A stretch of 64,000 nt of DNA from an uncultured Lachnospiraceae bacterium. GTDB lineage: Bacteria; Bacillota; Clostridia; Lachnospirales; Anaerotignaceae. Of the stretch, positions 35,450-45,088 are shown one piece after another. The notes under the pieces were generated by a model. That model worked only from the letters and a program-made list of their open reading frames with translations, searched no databases and was not told the DNA's origin. Made by a program: the position numbers and the translations under genes. Positions within the stretch are counted from its first letter, which is position 1. Each line of letters begins with the position of its first letter. The DNA lies in NCBI GenBank assembly GCA_944383855.1, contig CALWRB010000006.1, positions 1 to 64,000 on the forward strand, written 5' to 3'.

Positions 35450-36177
35450 GAAAAACGATAGAGATTTTAGGCGTTCCCTTTGATGTAGTGACAATGGATG
35501 AAGCGGTGGAACGCGCACTGGGTTTCCTGGGGGAAGAAGGGCGGCATTTTATCTGCACACCCAATCCCGAAATCGTGATGGAAGCGCAGAAGGATAAAGA
35601 ATTGATGGATATTCTGCATCAGGCGGATTTGGTGATTCCGGACGGCATTGGCGTGGTATGGGCGTCCCGTTATGCCGAGGAAGCATTGCCGGAACGTGTG
35701 GCAGGCTATGATTTGACGCAGCGGTTATTTGCCGCACTGCAGGATACGCAGGAAACGTTTTATTTCTTTGGCGCAGCGCCGGGAGTTTCTGCGAAAGCGG
35801 CAAAACGTATGCAGGAGGTCTATCCCAATTTGCGGATCGTCGGTGGTCATAACGGCTATTTTGATGAAAAGGAAGAACGCCGTATTATAGCCGATATCAA
35901 GAAGAAGCAGCCGAGCGTGCTTTTGGTGGGGTTGGGCGCGCCGAAACAGGAAAAATGGATCTATGAAAATATCAGACTGCTTAATGTGAAACTCTGCATT
36001 GGGATCGGCGGCTGTTTCGATGTGATGGCAGGCAATGTCAAGCGCGCGCCGAAAGCGTTTCGTAAGCTTGGATTGGAGTGGTTTTATCGCCTGATCTCAC
36101 AGCCAAGCCGTTGGAAGCGGATGCTGCGCCTGCCGTTGTTTGTACTGGAAGTACGCAAGCGCCGTCGTAAGAGCTGA
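35446..36177 (+). CDS. tagA: WecG/TagA/CpsF family N-acetylmannosaminyltransferase-type glycosyltransferase
   Basis: A 243-residue GT26 enzyme that by family adds ManNAc (or a related sugar) to undecaprenyl-PP-GlcNAc, an early step of wall polymer synthesis. Visible blocks are FICTPNPEIVMEAQKD, IPDGIGVVWASR, YFFGAAPGVSAKAAKRM and VGLGAPKQEKWI. The start at 35446 is used because GGGGGG lies about 9 bases upstream and the ATG overlaps the csaB stop. It is the last gene of the cluster. Confidence 0.92.
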   Translation: MRKTIEILGVPFDVVTMDEAVERALGFLGEEGRHFICTPNPEIVMEAQKDKELMDILHQADLVIPDGIGVVWASRYAEEALPERVAGYDLTQRLFAALQDTQETFYFFGAAPGVSAKAAKRMQEVYPNLRIVGGHNGYFDEKEERRIIADIKKKQPSVLLVGLGAPKQEKWIYENIRLLNVKLCIGIGGCFDVMAGNVKRAPKAFRKLGLEWFYRLISQPSRWKRMLRLPLFVLEVRKRRRKS

Positions 36178-36704
36178 AGCAGATCATGCCTTGTGACAGC
36201 GTGAAGTGATGCAAGCGTATGGGAAAAATTACCTTGTGTTTTTATCCAAAAAGATGCAAAAAACGGCGGTTCTTTCGCTCAATATGCCCGAAGAATGTAT
36301 TTTTACAGATACAAAAAACAAGGCTTTGTTCGCTTTTTTCGCGTGCCAAGGTAAAAACAGCGAAGCCTTTTTCGAGCTTTTGAGTCATGAAAAAGACAAA
36401 AACAGACAATTTTCTATACAATATAGCCAAAAAACAGGCTTTTGTTTTATGAAAATATGCATGCAAAAGAGAAATTGTAAGTTTTTTTACAGTTTCTCTT
36501 TCTTTTTTTGGTATTGTATTATAAAATGGATTTAGGCAATTTTGTGTCAAAAAGAAATCTCTTATTTTTGTCAGAATTGACAGTGAAAAATGCCGATCCC
36601 CACTGTGCAGCATAGGGTTTCGGCTATGCCAGGTATACAAAAGATCATTGTAGAATTAGCAGGACACAAATGGCAGAAGAGACTATTTTTTTGAGGTGAG
36701 TGAT
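36178..36704. other. AT-rich intergenic region with hairpin and palindrome
   Basis: I see no convincing gene in these 527 bases. A candidate terminator is AAGGCTT (36320-36326) with AAGCCTT (36363-36369) and a T run. A small palindrome TGTCAGAATTGACA lies at 36569-36582 and could be an operator for the downstream regulator. A 109-codon ORF here is mostly Lys/Phe low-complexity and lacks a ribosome site. Confidence 0.45.
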
Positions 36705-37796
36705 ATGATTTCCAACCAGATTTTGCAAAGCACCATTGACGGATTGAAGAACATTACACGAAAAGAACTCAGTGTGGTGGAAAAAGAGGGCAAGGTGATT
36801 GCAACTACGGAAGAAAACATGATCGGCCGCCAGATCGACGCAGTAGAGAATTTTGTGGGTTCTCAGGCGGAGAGCCAGCTGATTTTAGGCTATCAGTATT
36901 TCAAGATCTACGATAACGGTGTACCGGAATATGTCGTTCAGGTCAAAGGGGAGGACGAAGAAGGCTACCGCATCGGTAAGATTGCCGCTTTCCAGATCCA
37001 AAGTTTGCTGATCGCTTACAAAGAACGTTACGATAAGGATAATTTCATTAAAAATCTGTTGTTAGATAACCTTCTGTTGGTGGATATTTACAGCCGTGCG
37101 AAGAAACTGCATATCGAAAACAATATCCGCCGCATCGTTTACTTGATCGAAACCGATATTGACAAGGAAATGAATGTGGTAGAGATCGTTCGCAGCATTT
37201 TCCCTGCCAAAACAAAGGATTTTGTGACGGCGGTAGATGAGCACAGCATTATTTTGGTCAAAGAGCTGCGGGAAAAAGAAGCAGATGATGAGATCGACAA
37301 GATCGCGAAGATGATCGCTGACACCTTGAATGCGGAAAGCGGCGGGCATGTTTACATCTCCAGCGGTACCGTAGTCAGCGACCTCAAGGACGTATCCCGT
37401 TCCTACAAGGAAGCGAAAATGGCTTTGGAAGTCGGCAAGATTTTCGAAAACGACAAATATATCGTCAACTATGAAAAACTGGGCATCGGTCGTTTGATCT
37501 ACCAGCTGCCGATCCCGCTGTGCCGTATGTTCATCAAAGAAGTGCTGCATGGTTTGACGATGGACGATTTTGATGATGAAACATTGGCGACTGTCAATAA
37601 ATTCTTTGAAAACAATCTGAACGTATCCGAAACCAGCCGTCAGCTGTATATCCACAGAAATACACTGGTTTACCGTTTGGATAAATTGCAGAAAATGACA
37701 GGACTGGATCTGCGTAACTTTGACGATGCGATCATCTTCAAAATCACACTGATGGTCAGCAAATACATGATCTATATGGATCGCATGAGTTATTGA
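36705..37796 (+). CDS. PucR/CdaR family transcriptional regulator
   Basis: A 363-residue regulator. The N-terminal half (about 1-130) matches the sugar-diacid recognition type of CdaR (TIDGLKNITRKELSVVEKEG, MIGRQIDAVENF). The C-terminus holds the PucR-type helix-turn-helix (SETSRQLYIHRNTLVYRLDK, about 310-330). A GTG at 36696 is possible, but GAGGTG before the ATG at 36705 favours the latter. It is monocistronic with its own terminator, just upstream of ftsEX. The effector is not known. Confidence 0.85.
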   Translation: MISNQILQSTIDGLKNITRKELSVVEKEGKVIATTEENMIGRQIDAVENFVGSQAESQLILGYQYFKIYDNGVPEYVVQVKGEDEEGYRIGKIAAFQIQSLLIAYKERYDKDNFIKNLLLDNLLLVDIYSRAKKLHIENNIRRIVYLIETDIDKEMNVVEIVRSIFPAKTKDFVTAVDEHSIILVKELREKEADDEIDKIAKMIADTLNAESGGHVYISSGTVVSDLKDVSRSYKEAKMALEVGKIFENDKYIVNYEKLGIGRLIYQLPIPLCRMFIKEVLHGLTMDDFDDETLATVNKFFENNLNVSETSRQLYIHRNTLVYRLDKLQKMTGLDLRNFDDAIIFKITLMVSKYMIYMDRMSY

Positions 37797-37825
37797 TCGA
37801 TCGGTGGATAAATATGGGAAAAAAG

Positions 37826-37857
37826 AAGGGGGGACTTGTGTCTATCCCTTTTTTTTG
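37826..37857 (+). terminator. Terminator of the PucR/CdaR regulator gene
   Basis: AAGGGGGGAC (37826-37835) folds with GTCTATCCCTT (37840-37850) with a small internal loop, then T run. Confidence 0.75.
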
Positions 37858-37944
37858 TTATAATCAAAAAGTATGCAATGACAAAAAGCGCAGATTTTCG
37901 CGGCAAAAAGCGATGATGCGTTTGAAAAGTGAGGCTGATGAAAA

Positions 37945-38631
37945 TTGATTCGACTGATCAATGTGGGGAAAACATACCCCAATGGCTCCAAAGGAGTAGA
38001 AAATATCAATTTACATATTAAAAAAGGAGAATTTGTATTTATTGTCGGCTCCAGCGGTTCCGGTAAGTCTACGCTGATTAAGCTGTTGCTGAAAGAACTT
38101 GATCCGACGGAAGGTACCATTATCATCAATAAAGTGAAAACAACAGAGCTTTCCCGCAAGGGAATCCCGTACCTGCGCAGAAATCTCGGGGTGGTATTCC
38201 AGGATTTCCGCCTTTTGCCGAATAAAACGGTATATGAAAACGTGGCGTTTGCGATGCGTGTCATCGAAGCACCCAGCCGTATCATTCGCAGAAATGTGCC
38301 TGCGGTACTGGCTTTGGTGGGGCTTGGCAAGAAAGGCAAAAGCTACCCGAACCAGCTTTCCGGCGGCGAGCAGCAAAGGACGGCGCTTGCGCGTGCGATC
38401 GTGAATAACCCGCCGATTTTGATCTGCGATGAGCCTACGGGTAATCTGGACCCGGAAACCGCATGGGGTATCATGCAGCTGTTAGATGATATCAATAAAA
38501 GAGGTACGACCATTGTTATGGCGACTCACGCGAGAGATATTGTAGATGCGATGCAAAAAAGAGTCGTAACGCTCAAGCATGGCAATATCGTCAAAGATGT
38601 GGAAAAAGGTGGGTATAGCGATGAGGCTTAG
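37945..38631 (+). CDS. ftsE: Cell division ATP-binding protein FtsE
   Basis: A 228-residue ABC ATPase. Walker A is GSSGSGKST, the signature is [13 protein letters not shown], and Walker B is [13 protein letters not shown]. With FtsX it drives wall hydrolase activation at division or during sporulation. The start is a TTG at 37945, which gives the family start [13 protein letters not shown]; the nearby ATG at 37938 is out of frame. Its end overlaps ftsX by 11 bases. Confidence 0.95.
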   Translation: MIRLINVGKTYPNGSKGVENINLHIKKGEFVFIVGSSGSGKSTLIKLLLKELDPTEGTIIINKVKTTELSRKGIPYLRRNLGVVFQDFRLLPNKTVYENVAFAMRVIEAPSRIIRRNVPAVLALVGLGKKGKSYPNQLSGGEQQRTALARAIVNNPPILICDEPTGNLDPETAWGIMQLLDDINKRGTTIVMATHARDIVDAMQKRVVTLKHGNIVKDVEKGGYSDEA

Positions 38632-39523
38632 TACGATCAAATATTTTATCAAAGAAGGCTTTGCCGGCTTAAAGAAAAATATGCTGATGACAGTCGCTTC
38701 CATGATTGCGGTGGCGGCGTGTATCACGATCATGTCATTTTCCTATTGTGTGGTGACAAATTTACAATATATGCTCAATCAGATGGAAGATTCCATCGGG
38801 ATCGCGGTTTTCTTAAAAGGTGATTTGACCAGTGACGAGATCACAAGGATCCAAAACCAGATCAAAGGGTTGGATCATGTGTTGGACGCAAGTTACGTTT
38901 CACCGGACGATGCGTTAGACCAGCTGAAAGATGAATGGGGTGCAGAAGAAGATATTTTTGTCGGATTGGACGGGGAGAATAACCCGCTGTCCCATTCCTT
39001 CAAAATCGAGCTGGAAGATATCACCTATCAGGATCAGGTATTGCAGGAATTGCAGAATATCGACGGGATCGAAAATATGAATTATGCGAAAACAGAAACG
39101 GAAGTGCTGTTAAAAGCAAGCAATGCTTTTCGTATTGTGGGCATCTTGGTGATGTTGATTCTGGGCGTGATCTCCGTGATGATCATTGTCAATACGATCA
39201 AGATCTCCGTGGTGAACCGACGTATTGAGATCAATATTATGAAATATGTCGGCGCAACAGACTGGTTTATCCGATGGCCGTTTTTGATCGAGGGCGTGAT
39301 CATCGGTCTGGTCGGCGCGTTGATACCGACGTTGATCGGTTGGCCGTTATATGCGAAAACAGTCAGCCTGTTTTATGAATATTTACCGATCATTCAAAAT
39401 CTGGCGCAGTTTAAAGCCAGCGGGGATATTTACAGTGTGCTGCTGCCGCTGTCGTTGGCATTTGGCGTGGCACTTGGTGTGATTGGCAGTGTAACTTCGA
39501 TTCGTAAGCATCTGCGCGTGTAA
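38621..39523 (+). CDS. ftsX: Cell division permease-like protein FtsX
   Basis: A 300-residue membrane protein with four hydrophobic segments: one near the N-terminus (about 25-45), a large outer loop (about 50-170), then three at about 175-290. It begins [19 protein letters not shown] and has the FtsX block NTIKISVVNRRIEINIMKYVG. It overlaps ftsE, and GGTGGG acts as ribosome site. FtsX passes ATP-driven shape changes to peptidoglycan hydrolase partners outside the cell. Confidence 0.95.
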   Translation: MRLSTIKYFIKEGFAGLKKNMLMTVASMIAVAACITIMSFSYCVVTNLQYMLNQMEDSIGIAVFLKGDLTSDEITRIQNQIKGLDHVLDASYVSPDDALDQLKDEWGAEEDIFVGLDGENNPLSHSFKIELEDITYQDQVLQELQNIDGIENMNYAKTETEVLLKASNAFRIVGILVMLILGVISVMIIVNTIKISVVNRRIEINIMKYVGATDWFIRWPFLIEGVIIGLVGALIPTLIGWPLYAKTVSLFYEYLPIIQNLAQFKASGDIYSVLLPLSLAFGVALGVIGSVTSIRKHLRV

Positions 39524-39544
39524 GGCGGCGCAAAAAGGGGAAAA

Positions 39545-39580
39545 AAAGAACCGTTTTTCAGGGGGCTGAGGCGGTTCTTT
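39545..39580 (+). terminator. Terminator after ftsX
   Basis: AAAGAACCG (39545-39553) pairs with CGGTTCTTT (39572-39580), with a CAG/CTG inner stem. The T run is partly inside the stem. Confidence 0.7.
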
Positions 39581-39674
39581 TCTGTTTTGTGGGTGCTTTT
39601 TATGGTTTCAACGGCATGGTGTGGCATCGGCGGTCATAGATATAGACAGAATATTTGGAAAAGAGGCGAAGGTT

Positions 39675-40871
39675 GTGCGCAAGAAGGATTTTTGGAAAGG
39701 ATTTTTGGCGGGAGTGGTCATTTTAAGTATTTTATCCGGCATTTGGCGAGGGGTGGAAGCGGCGAATCTGATCCCTTGGCATCTGCTGCCGTTTACAAAG
39801 GAAATGACCGCGGAGGAAAAAAGCGGTTTGATGATGGAATATCTGGAACGCTATTTTGTAGGTGATCTGGAAGATGACGAGCTGAGGGAGAGCATTTACA
39901 AAGCAATGGTGGACGGCGCCGGTGATCGGTATACCTATTACCTGACGGCGGAGGAGCTGGAGAGCTATGTGGAAAGTACCAACGGCGCTTTTGATGGAGT
40001 TGGTGTGTATATCACAATGGACGAGGAAGGCAGAGTGATCGTTATTTCGCCGATGGAAAACAGTCCGGCGGAAGAATGTGGTATCCTGCCCGGCGATGAG
40101 ATTCTTTCCATTGATGGAACGGAAGTGGCGGGTTTGTCATTGAATGAGATCGCAACTATGGTAAAAGGCGAATCCGGCAGTACGGTGACGATGGAACTGT
40201 ACCGCGAGGAAACGGGAGAAACATTTACTGCAAAGATGCAGCGCCAAAAGATCGAACAGCTTTCGGTGGCGTATGAGATGTTGGAAGATGGCATCGGTTA
40301 CATTCAGCTGACTGCATTTAAGGAAAATACATACGATCAGTTTATGGAGGCATTGGAAGCGCTGCAGGAAGAAGGCTTGCAGGCACTGGTGCTGGATCTG
40401 CGCAATAACGGCGGTGGTCTGGTGGATTCGGCATGTGCGATCGGCGATGAACTGCTGCCGGAAGGCACGATGGTGTATACCATTGATAAAGCGGGCAATC
40501 GCGAGGACAAAACCTGTGATGCGGAGTATTTAGATGTGCCGCTGGTGCTGTTGGTCAATGAAGGCACCGCAAGCGCTTCGGAGATCTTATCCGGTGCGGT
40601 ACAGGATCTGGGCGTGGGTACACTGGTCGGCACGCAGACATTCGGCAAGGGATTGGTACAGGGGCTGTTCCCGCTGTCCGACGGTTCCGCGATGAGTATT
40701 ACCATTGAAAAGTATTACACGCCAAACGGTGTCTGTATCCACGGAGAAGGGATCACACCGGACGTGACAGTGGAACTGCCGGAAGGGCAAAGCGCGGCAA
40801 CGGTATCCCTTTCGGAGGATACACAGCTGCAAAAAGGCATCGAGATCCTGAAAGAAGAGCTTAAAAAATAA
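39675..40871 (+). CDS. ctpA: Carboxyl-terminal processing protease (S41), PDZ domain
   Basis: A 398-residue S41 protease with an N-terminal signal anchor, a helical region (about 35-105), a PDZ domain (about 110-195, with GILPGDEILSIDG), and a catalytic domain carrying Ser in NEGTASASEIL and Lys in TFGKGLVQGLF. It acts outside the membrane on proteins with suitable C-termini. The start is uncertain: GTG at 39675 with GAGG upstream is preferred, and GTG at 39621 is in frame. The location next to ftsEX is common in Firmicutes and fits a division or envelope role. Confidence 0.92.
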   Translation: MRKKDFWKGFLAGVVILSILSGIWRGVEAANLIPWHLLPFTKEMTAEEKSGLMMEYLERYFVGDLEDDELRESIYKAMVDGAGDRYTYYLTAEELESYVESTNGAFDGVGVYITMDEEGRVIVISPMENSPAEECGILPGDEILSIDGTEVAGLSLNEIATMVKGESGSTVTMELYREETGETFTAKMQRQKIEQLSVAYEMLEDGIGYIQLTAFKENTYDQFMEALEALQEEGLQALVLDLRNNGGGLVDSACAIGDELLPEGTMVYTIDKAGNREDKTCDAEYLDVPLVLLVNEGTASASEILSGAVQDLGVGTLVGTQTFGKGLVQGLFPLSDGSAMSITIEKYYTPNGVCIHGEGITPDVTVELPEGQSAATVSLSEDTQLQKGIEILKEELKK

Positions 40872-40898
40872 ATTTGCCGAAAAAATATAGAAAATGCC

Positions 40899-40927
40899 TT
40901 TTCAAGGTGTTTTCTATCCAGTATACT
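40899..40927 (+). promoter_or_regulatory. Candidate SigA promoter for mreB
   Basis: TTTTCA (40899-40904) and TATACT (40922-40927) are spaced 17 bases, about 75 bases before the mreB start. Confidence 0.5.
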
Positions 40928-41004
40928 ATAGATAATTCCTATGCAAAAAGGGCAAACGCTTTAACAGAGGCGTTGATGAATGGAAAGGACAAAGGAGAAT
41001 AACC

Positions 41005-42036
41005 ATGTTCAAGTTTAATTTCATGAGCTTTGGCGAGAATATCGGGATCGATTTGGGCACAGCGACGGTGTTGGTCTATATCAAAGGGCAGGGGATCGTG
41101 ATTCGGGAACCTTCCGTTGTTGCCATCGATAAAGACAGCAACACGATCTTGGCGGTGGGAGAAGAAGCCAGACGTATGTTAGGCAGAACACCCGGAAATA
41201 TTGTCGCGATTCGTCCGTTAAGAGAGGGTGTTATCTCCAATTATGAAATCACGGAGAAAATGCTGCAGTATTTTATCGAGAAAGCCATGGGGAAACGCTC
41301 CTTTGTGAAACCTACGATCGCGGTGTGTGTACCCAGCAGTGTCACGGAAGTGGAGCGCCGTGCGGTGGAAGATGCTACCAGACAGGCAGGCGCCAGAAGG
41401 GTGCATATCATTGAAGAACCGATTGCGGCGGCGATCGGTGCGGGCATAGATATTTCCAGAGCCTGCGGCAGCATGGTGGTGGATATCGGCGGCGGCACGA
41501 CGGATATCGCGGTGATCTCTTTGGGCGGAACGGTAGTCAGCACTTCTTTGAAGATTGCGGGAGATAATTTTGACGATGCGATCATCAAATATATGCGTAA
41601 ACGCCATAATGTGCTGATCGGTGAGCGTACGGCGGAGGATTTGAAAATCCATATCGGTACGGCATATCCCAGAAGCGTGCCTGTCACACTGGATGTTCGT
41701 GGCAGAAACTTGATTACAGGGCTGCCGAAAAATATTACCGTAACTTCCGATGAAATGCTGGAAGCCTTGCAAGAGTCTGTTTCCGCGATTTGTGATGCGA
41801 TCCATAATGTTTTGGAGCGTACACCGCCGGAACTTGCGGCGGATATATCAGACAGGGGCATCGTAATGACCGGTGGTGGTGGACTGTTATATGGTTTGGA
41901 TAAATTGATTCAGGAGCGTACCGGCATCAATGCGGTAGTGGCGGAAGACGCGGTCAGCTGCGTGGCGATTGGCACGGGAAGATACATCGAATTTTTGTCT
42001 GATGCGCCGACGGAGGAAAACAAGAGGAAATTTTGA
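41005..42036 (+). CDS. mreB: Rod shape-determining protein MreB/Mbl
   Basis: A 343-residue bacterial actin with phosphate loops GIDLGTATVLVY and VDIGGGTTDIAVI, the hinge block EEPIAAAIGAG, and GGGGLLYGLDKL. It forms membrane filaments that guide side-wall synthesis. AAAGGAG precedes the ATG. It is monocistronic here and not followed by mreC/mreD, so it may be one of several MreB paralogues (Mbl- or MreBH-like). Confidence 0.95.
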   Translation: MFKFNFMSFGENIGIDLGTATVLVYIKGQGIVIREPSVVAIDKDSNTILAVGEEARRMLGRTPGNIVAIRPLREGVISNYEITEKMLQYFIEKAMGKRSFVKPTIAVCVPSSVTEVERRAVEDATRQAGARRVHIIEEPIAAAIGAGIDISRACGSMVVDIGGGTTDIAVISLGGTVVSTSLKIAGDNFDDAIIKYMRKRHNVLIGERTAEDLKIHIGTAYPRSVPVTLDVRGRNLITGLPKNITVTSDEMLEALQESVSAICDAIHNVLERTPPELAADISDRGIVMTGGGGLLYGLDKLIQERTGINAVVAEDAVSCVAIGTGRYIEFLSDAPTEENKRKF

Positions 42037-42623
42037 TGTTTGCGGACTGGTTTTGCAGTCAATTACGCTGCTTTGGTGACAGGAGATATGCCAAGCAGGA
42101 ATGTGAATCTGGTTTTTGAAAACAAATAGAGGAGAAACAAGGGAGTTTCAGACGAAATAATGTCGAAACTCCCTGTTTTTTGTTCTTGGACTTTGTGTGG
42201 GAAAAGCGGATATATTCCAAAACCAAAGAGCGTGGAAAAAAACGAAATGCCGACAAAATCACACAATCAACAGGCGCGTTCTGCCCGTGAAAATGGGGAA
42301 AAACTGCTTGATTTAAAGTTTGTTCGTTTTTTTGTGGCGAAAACAAAAAAACCGTTATACAATTTTAATAATTTAGATGCGTTTATTTTGGTTAAAATGA
42401 CATGAGATTTTACTCGGATTAAAATTTAAGCTCAAAAAAAAGCTGCAGCGTTTTTTTGCATAAAAAAATGGTATGAATTTTGTGTAAAAATAAAGAAAAA
42501 ACTTCAAAAAAATAGTACACAAAATCAAAAAGCGTGTTATAATGAAGATACAAAAAGCTGTTGCGTAAGACAGCAGATGGGAACCAGATAAAACAGAACA
42601 GAATTTTTTAGGAGGTCAAACGT
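42037..42623. promoter_or_regulatory. Intergenic region: mreB terminator and gdhA promoter
   Basis: A strong terminator spans 42136-42182 (GGGAGTTTC with GAAACTCCC and outer AAACA/TGTTT pairing, T run). Upstream of gdhA a TATAAT lies at 42538-42543 with a weak AGTACA at 42514-42519 (spacing 18), leaving a leader of about 75 bases. The part between is AT-rich; an 81-codon ORF beginning at 42160 inside the terminator is not credible. Confidence 0.7.
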
Positions 42624-43970
42624 ATGAATGCTTACATCGAAAGAGTCATTGAACAGGTAAAAGCGCGTGACGCACATGAGCCGGAGTTTATCCAGACTGT
42701 AGAAGAAGTGTTCAGTTCCATTTCCAAGGTTGTAGACGCACATCCGGAATATGAGGCAAACGGTTTGCTGGAAAGAATGGTGGAACCGGAAAGATCCATT
42801 TCCTTCCGTGTGACATGGGTAGACGATGCCGGTAAGGTAAATGTCAACCGTGGTTTCAGAGTACAGTTCTCCAGTGCAATCGGTCCTTACAAAGGCGGTT
42901 TGCGTTTCCATCCTTCCGTTTACCTTGGTATTATGAAATTCCTGGGCTTTGAGCAGATCTTCAAGAACAGTCTGACAGGACTGCCGATCGGCGGCGCAAA
43001 AGGTGGTTCCGATTTCGACCCCAGAGGTAAGAGCGATGCAGAGATTATGAGATTCTGCCAAGCATTTATGACAGAGCTTTACAGACACATCGGTCCCGAT
43101 GTGGACGTTCCCGCAGGCGATATCGGTGTTGGCGGCAGAGAGATCGGTTATCTGTACGGACAGTATAAGAGAATCAAAGGCGTTTGGGAAAACGGCGTTC
43201 TGACAGGTAAAAACATGGAATTTGGCGGTTCTTTGATCAGACCCGAAGCAACCGGTTTCGGTGCTGTTTACTACCTGACAGAGGTTTTGAATCATTTGGG
43301 CGATACGATCAAAGGAAAAACCATTGCGATCTCCGGTTTCGGTAACGTTGCGTGGGGTCTGTGCCGCAAAGCAACAGAGCTTGGCGCAAAGGTTGTAACA
43401 CTGTCCGGCCCCGATGGTTATATCTATGATCCCGATGGTGTCTGCACACCAGAAAAGATCGCTTACCTGGTAGAAATGCGTCAGTCCGGACGTGACCGCG
43501 TACAGGACTATGCAGATAAATTCGGCTGCAAGTTCGTAGCGAATACTAAACCTTGGGAAGTAAAAGCTGACATTTATATGCCTTCCGCAACACAGAATGA
43601 TGTAAATATGGCAGAGGCGGAAAAGATCGTTGCCAGCGGTTCCAAATACTACATTGAAGTTGCAAATATGCCTACTACCAATGAAGCATTGGATTATATC
43701 CGCAAATCCGGTATGGTTGTTGCACCTTCCAAAGCTGTAAATGCCGGCGGTGTAGCAGTTTCCGCTCTGGAAATGGCACAGAACTCCATGAGATACAGCT
43801 GGTCCGCAGAAGAAGTGGATGAAAAGCTCAAAGGTATTATGAAGAACATCCATAAAGTATCTGTAGAAGCTGCGGAAGAATATGGTCTGGGGTATGATCT
43901 GGTTTCCGGCGCAAACATTGCAGGCTTCAAGAAAGTTGCTGCTGCAATGATGGCACAGGGTCTTGTTTGA
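42624..43970 (+). CDS. gdhA: NADP-specific glutamate dehydrogenase
   Basis: A 448-residue hexameric-type GDH that interconverts 2-oxoglutarate plus ammonia and glutamate. Motifs are GPYKGGLRFHPSV, LPIGGAKGGSDFDP with the catalytic Lys, DVPAGDIGVGGREIGY and the dinucleotide loop ISGFGNVAWG. Length and sequence fit the NADP-linked assimilatory class. TAGGAGG precedes the ATG. It is monocistronic with a strong terminator. High codon bias and clean signals suggest high expression. The amt gene at the window end makes an ammonia-use theme. Confidence 0.95.
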   Translation: MNAYIERVIEQVKARDAHEPEFIQTVEEVFSSISKVVDAHPEYEANGLLERMVEPERSISFRVTWVDDAGKVNVNRGFRVQFSSAIGPYKGGLRFHPSVYLGIMKFLGFEQIFKNSLTGLPIGGAKGGSDFDPRGKSDAEIMRFCQAFMTELYRHIGPDVDVPAGDIGVGGREIGYLYGQYKRIKGVWENGVLTGKNMEFGGSLIRPEATGFGAVYYLTEVLNHLGDTIKGKTIAISGFGNVAWGLCRKATELGAKVVTLSGPDGYIYDPDGVCTPEKIAYLVEMRQSGRDRVQDYADKFGCKFVANTKPWEVKADIYMPSATQNDVNMAEAEKIVASGSKYYIEVANMPTTNEALDYIRKSGMVVAPSKAVNAGGVAVSALEMAQNSMRYSWSAEEVDEKLKGIMKNIHKVSVEAAEEYGLGYDLVSGANIAGFKKVAAAMMAQGLV

Positions 43971-44013
43971 TCGAATAAAACAAAAAAGGAATATTGTCAT
44001 TCCAAATAAGAAA

Positions 44014-44044
44014 GCGCCGACATATTTGTCGGCGCCTTTTTTAT
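44014..44044 (+). terminator. Terminator of gdhA
   Basis: GCGCCGACA (44014-44022) pairs with TGTCGGCGC (44027-44035), followed by CTTTTTT. Confidence 0.92.
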
Positions 44045-44051
44045 AAAAAAA

Positions 44052-44104
44052 GCTGTCGACTATTGCGCCGACAGCAAAAGGGAAGCAAGAAACTGCTTCC
44101 CTTT
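44052..44104 (-). terminator. Hairpins forming the terminator of the SIMPL gene
   Basis: GGGAAGCA (44080-44087) and TGCTTCCC (44094-44101) form a hairpin with A and T tracts on both sides, usable on the minus strand. A neighbouring GCTGTCG/CGACAGC hairpin lies at 44052-44075. Confidence 0.7.
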
Positions 44105-44158
44105 GTTTCATTTCAGATGGAATTAGTAAAATGGAGTATAGATTGTCCACAGTTAATT

Positions 44159-44890
44159 TTAGAAAGCATAGATCACAGAAAGGTCTGCGCTGACGCTGAC
44201 TTTGCCATAGAGGACTTCTGTGCCGGAGCTGCTTCCTTCTGCAATGGCGTCTGTTGCCATTGCTTTGCTATTTGTAGAGAAAGATTCGGTGTAATATGTG
44301 TTCCGACTGATTTCAGTCACACTGAGGACGGTGCCGAGCTGTTTGCCGTAGGCTGCGGCAATGGCATGGGCGGAAGCGTCTGCACTTTTGACAGCTGCCT
44401 GCAGTGCTTCGGCATAGTATGCGCTTTCATCGGCAAGGTAGAAGGATACACCGTTGGTACCGGTCGCGCCTGCTTTGAGCGCTGTATCGATATACTTGCC
44501 GGTGTGGTCAATATCGGTAGTGGTTACTTGCAGCTGTGTGTTGGCGCGGTAGCCGGTGATGGTAGAGGTATCAGTTGTGGGATCGTAGGAGTAAGCGGGG
44601 GAAACGTAGCTGTAAGTCGTTTGCATATCCTCGTCCGAAATTCCCATTTGCCGCATGGCGGAAGTGACAGATTGTAAAATTTGATTGTTTTTTTGCTGCG
44701 CTTGGTTTGCGGTGGAGCCGTTTGTGGTGATGGAAAGACTGATATCCGCGCTGTCCGGGTCTACCAGAACCACACCGGAGCCGGAAACCTGAATTTGCCC
44801 CGTTTCCGCCGCAAATGCCATTGTGGCTGTACCAAGAGAAACGATGACGGTTGTGAATAATACAGTACAAATTTTTTTCCAATGCTTCAT
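44159..44890 (-). CDS. Secreted SIMPL (DUF541) domain protein
   Basis: A 243-residue exported protein with a signal peptide ending near TATMAFAA and a SIMPL domain over most of the rest (ITGYRANTQLQVTT, ADASAHAIAAAYGKQLG, GKVSVSADLSVIYAF). The family is widespread and its function is poorly known; members form ring oligomers and are linked to envelope stress. The start at 44890 is supported by AAAGGAGG 8 bases upstream; an in-frame GTG/ATG at 44917 lacks that. It is monocistronic and divergent from the YczE-like gene. Confidence 0.85.
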   Translation of the reverse strand: MKHWKKICTVLFTTVIVSLGTATMAFAAETGQIQVSGSGVVLVDPDSADISLSITTNGSTANQAQQKNNQILQSVTSAMRQMGISDEDMQTTYSYVSPAYSYDPTTDTSTITGYRANTQLQVTTTDIDHTGKYIDTALKAGATGTNGVSFYLADESAYYAEALQAAVKSADASAHAIAAAYGKQLGTVLSVTEISRNTYYTESFSTNSKAMATDAIAEGSSSGTEVLYGKVSVSADLSVIYAF

Positions 44891-45010
44891 ATTACATACC
44901 TCCTTTTTTCTGACCAAAGCAATGACTTTACAAATTGGACGAAAAAAAGGAAGCGTTGGTTCCTGATTTTATGTGTTTTTCTATTTTTTTGGATTCTTTC
45001 GGATTGTCCC

Positions 45011-45038
45011 TTGACCTTTTGGGCGGCGCCGATATAAT
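45011..45038 (+). promoter_or_regulatory. SigA promoter for the YczE-like gene
   Basis: TTGACC (45011-45016) and TATAAT (45033-45038) with 16-base spacing, 50 bases before the start codon. Confidence 0.75.
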
Positions 45039-45088
45039 ATCTATAGGCAAAGAGCGTAAGGGCAGGATTTTTTAGAGGAGAGAATGTA

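Noticed and set aside
36206-36535. 109-codon ORF in the gap after tagA
   Set aside because: Lys/Phe-rich low-complexity product of AT-rich DNA, no ribosome site, overlaps a hairpin.
42537-44150. 537-codon minus-strand ORF opposite gdhA
   Set aside because: Antisense shadow; gdhA on the plus strand is certain.
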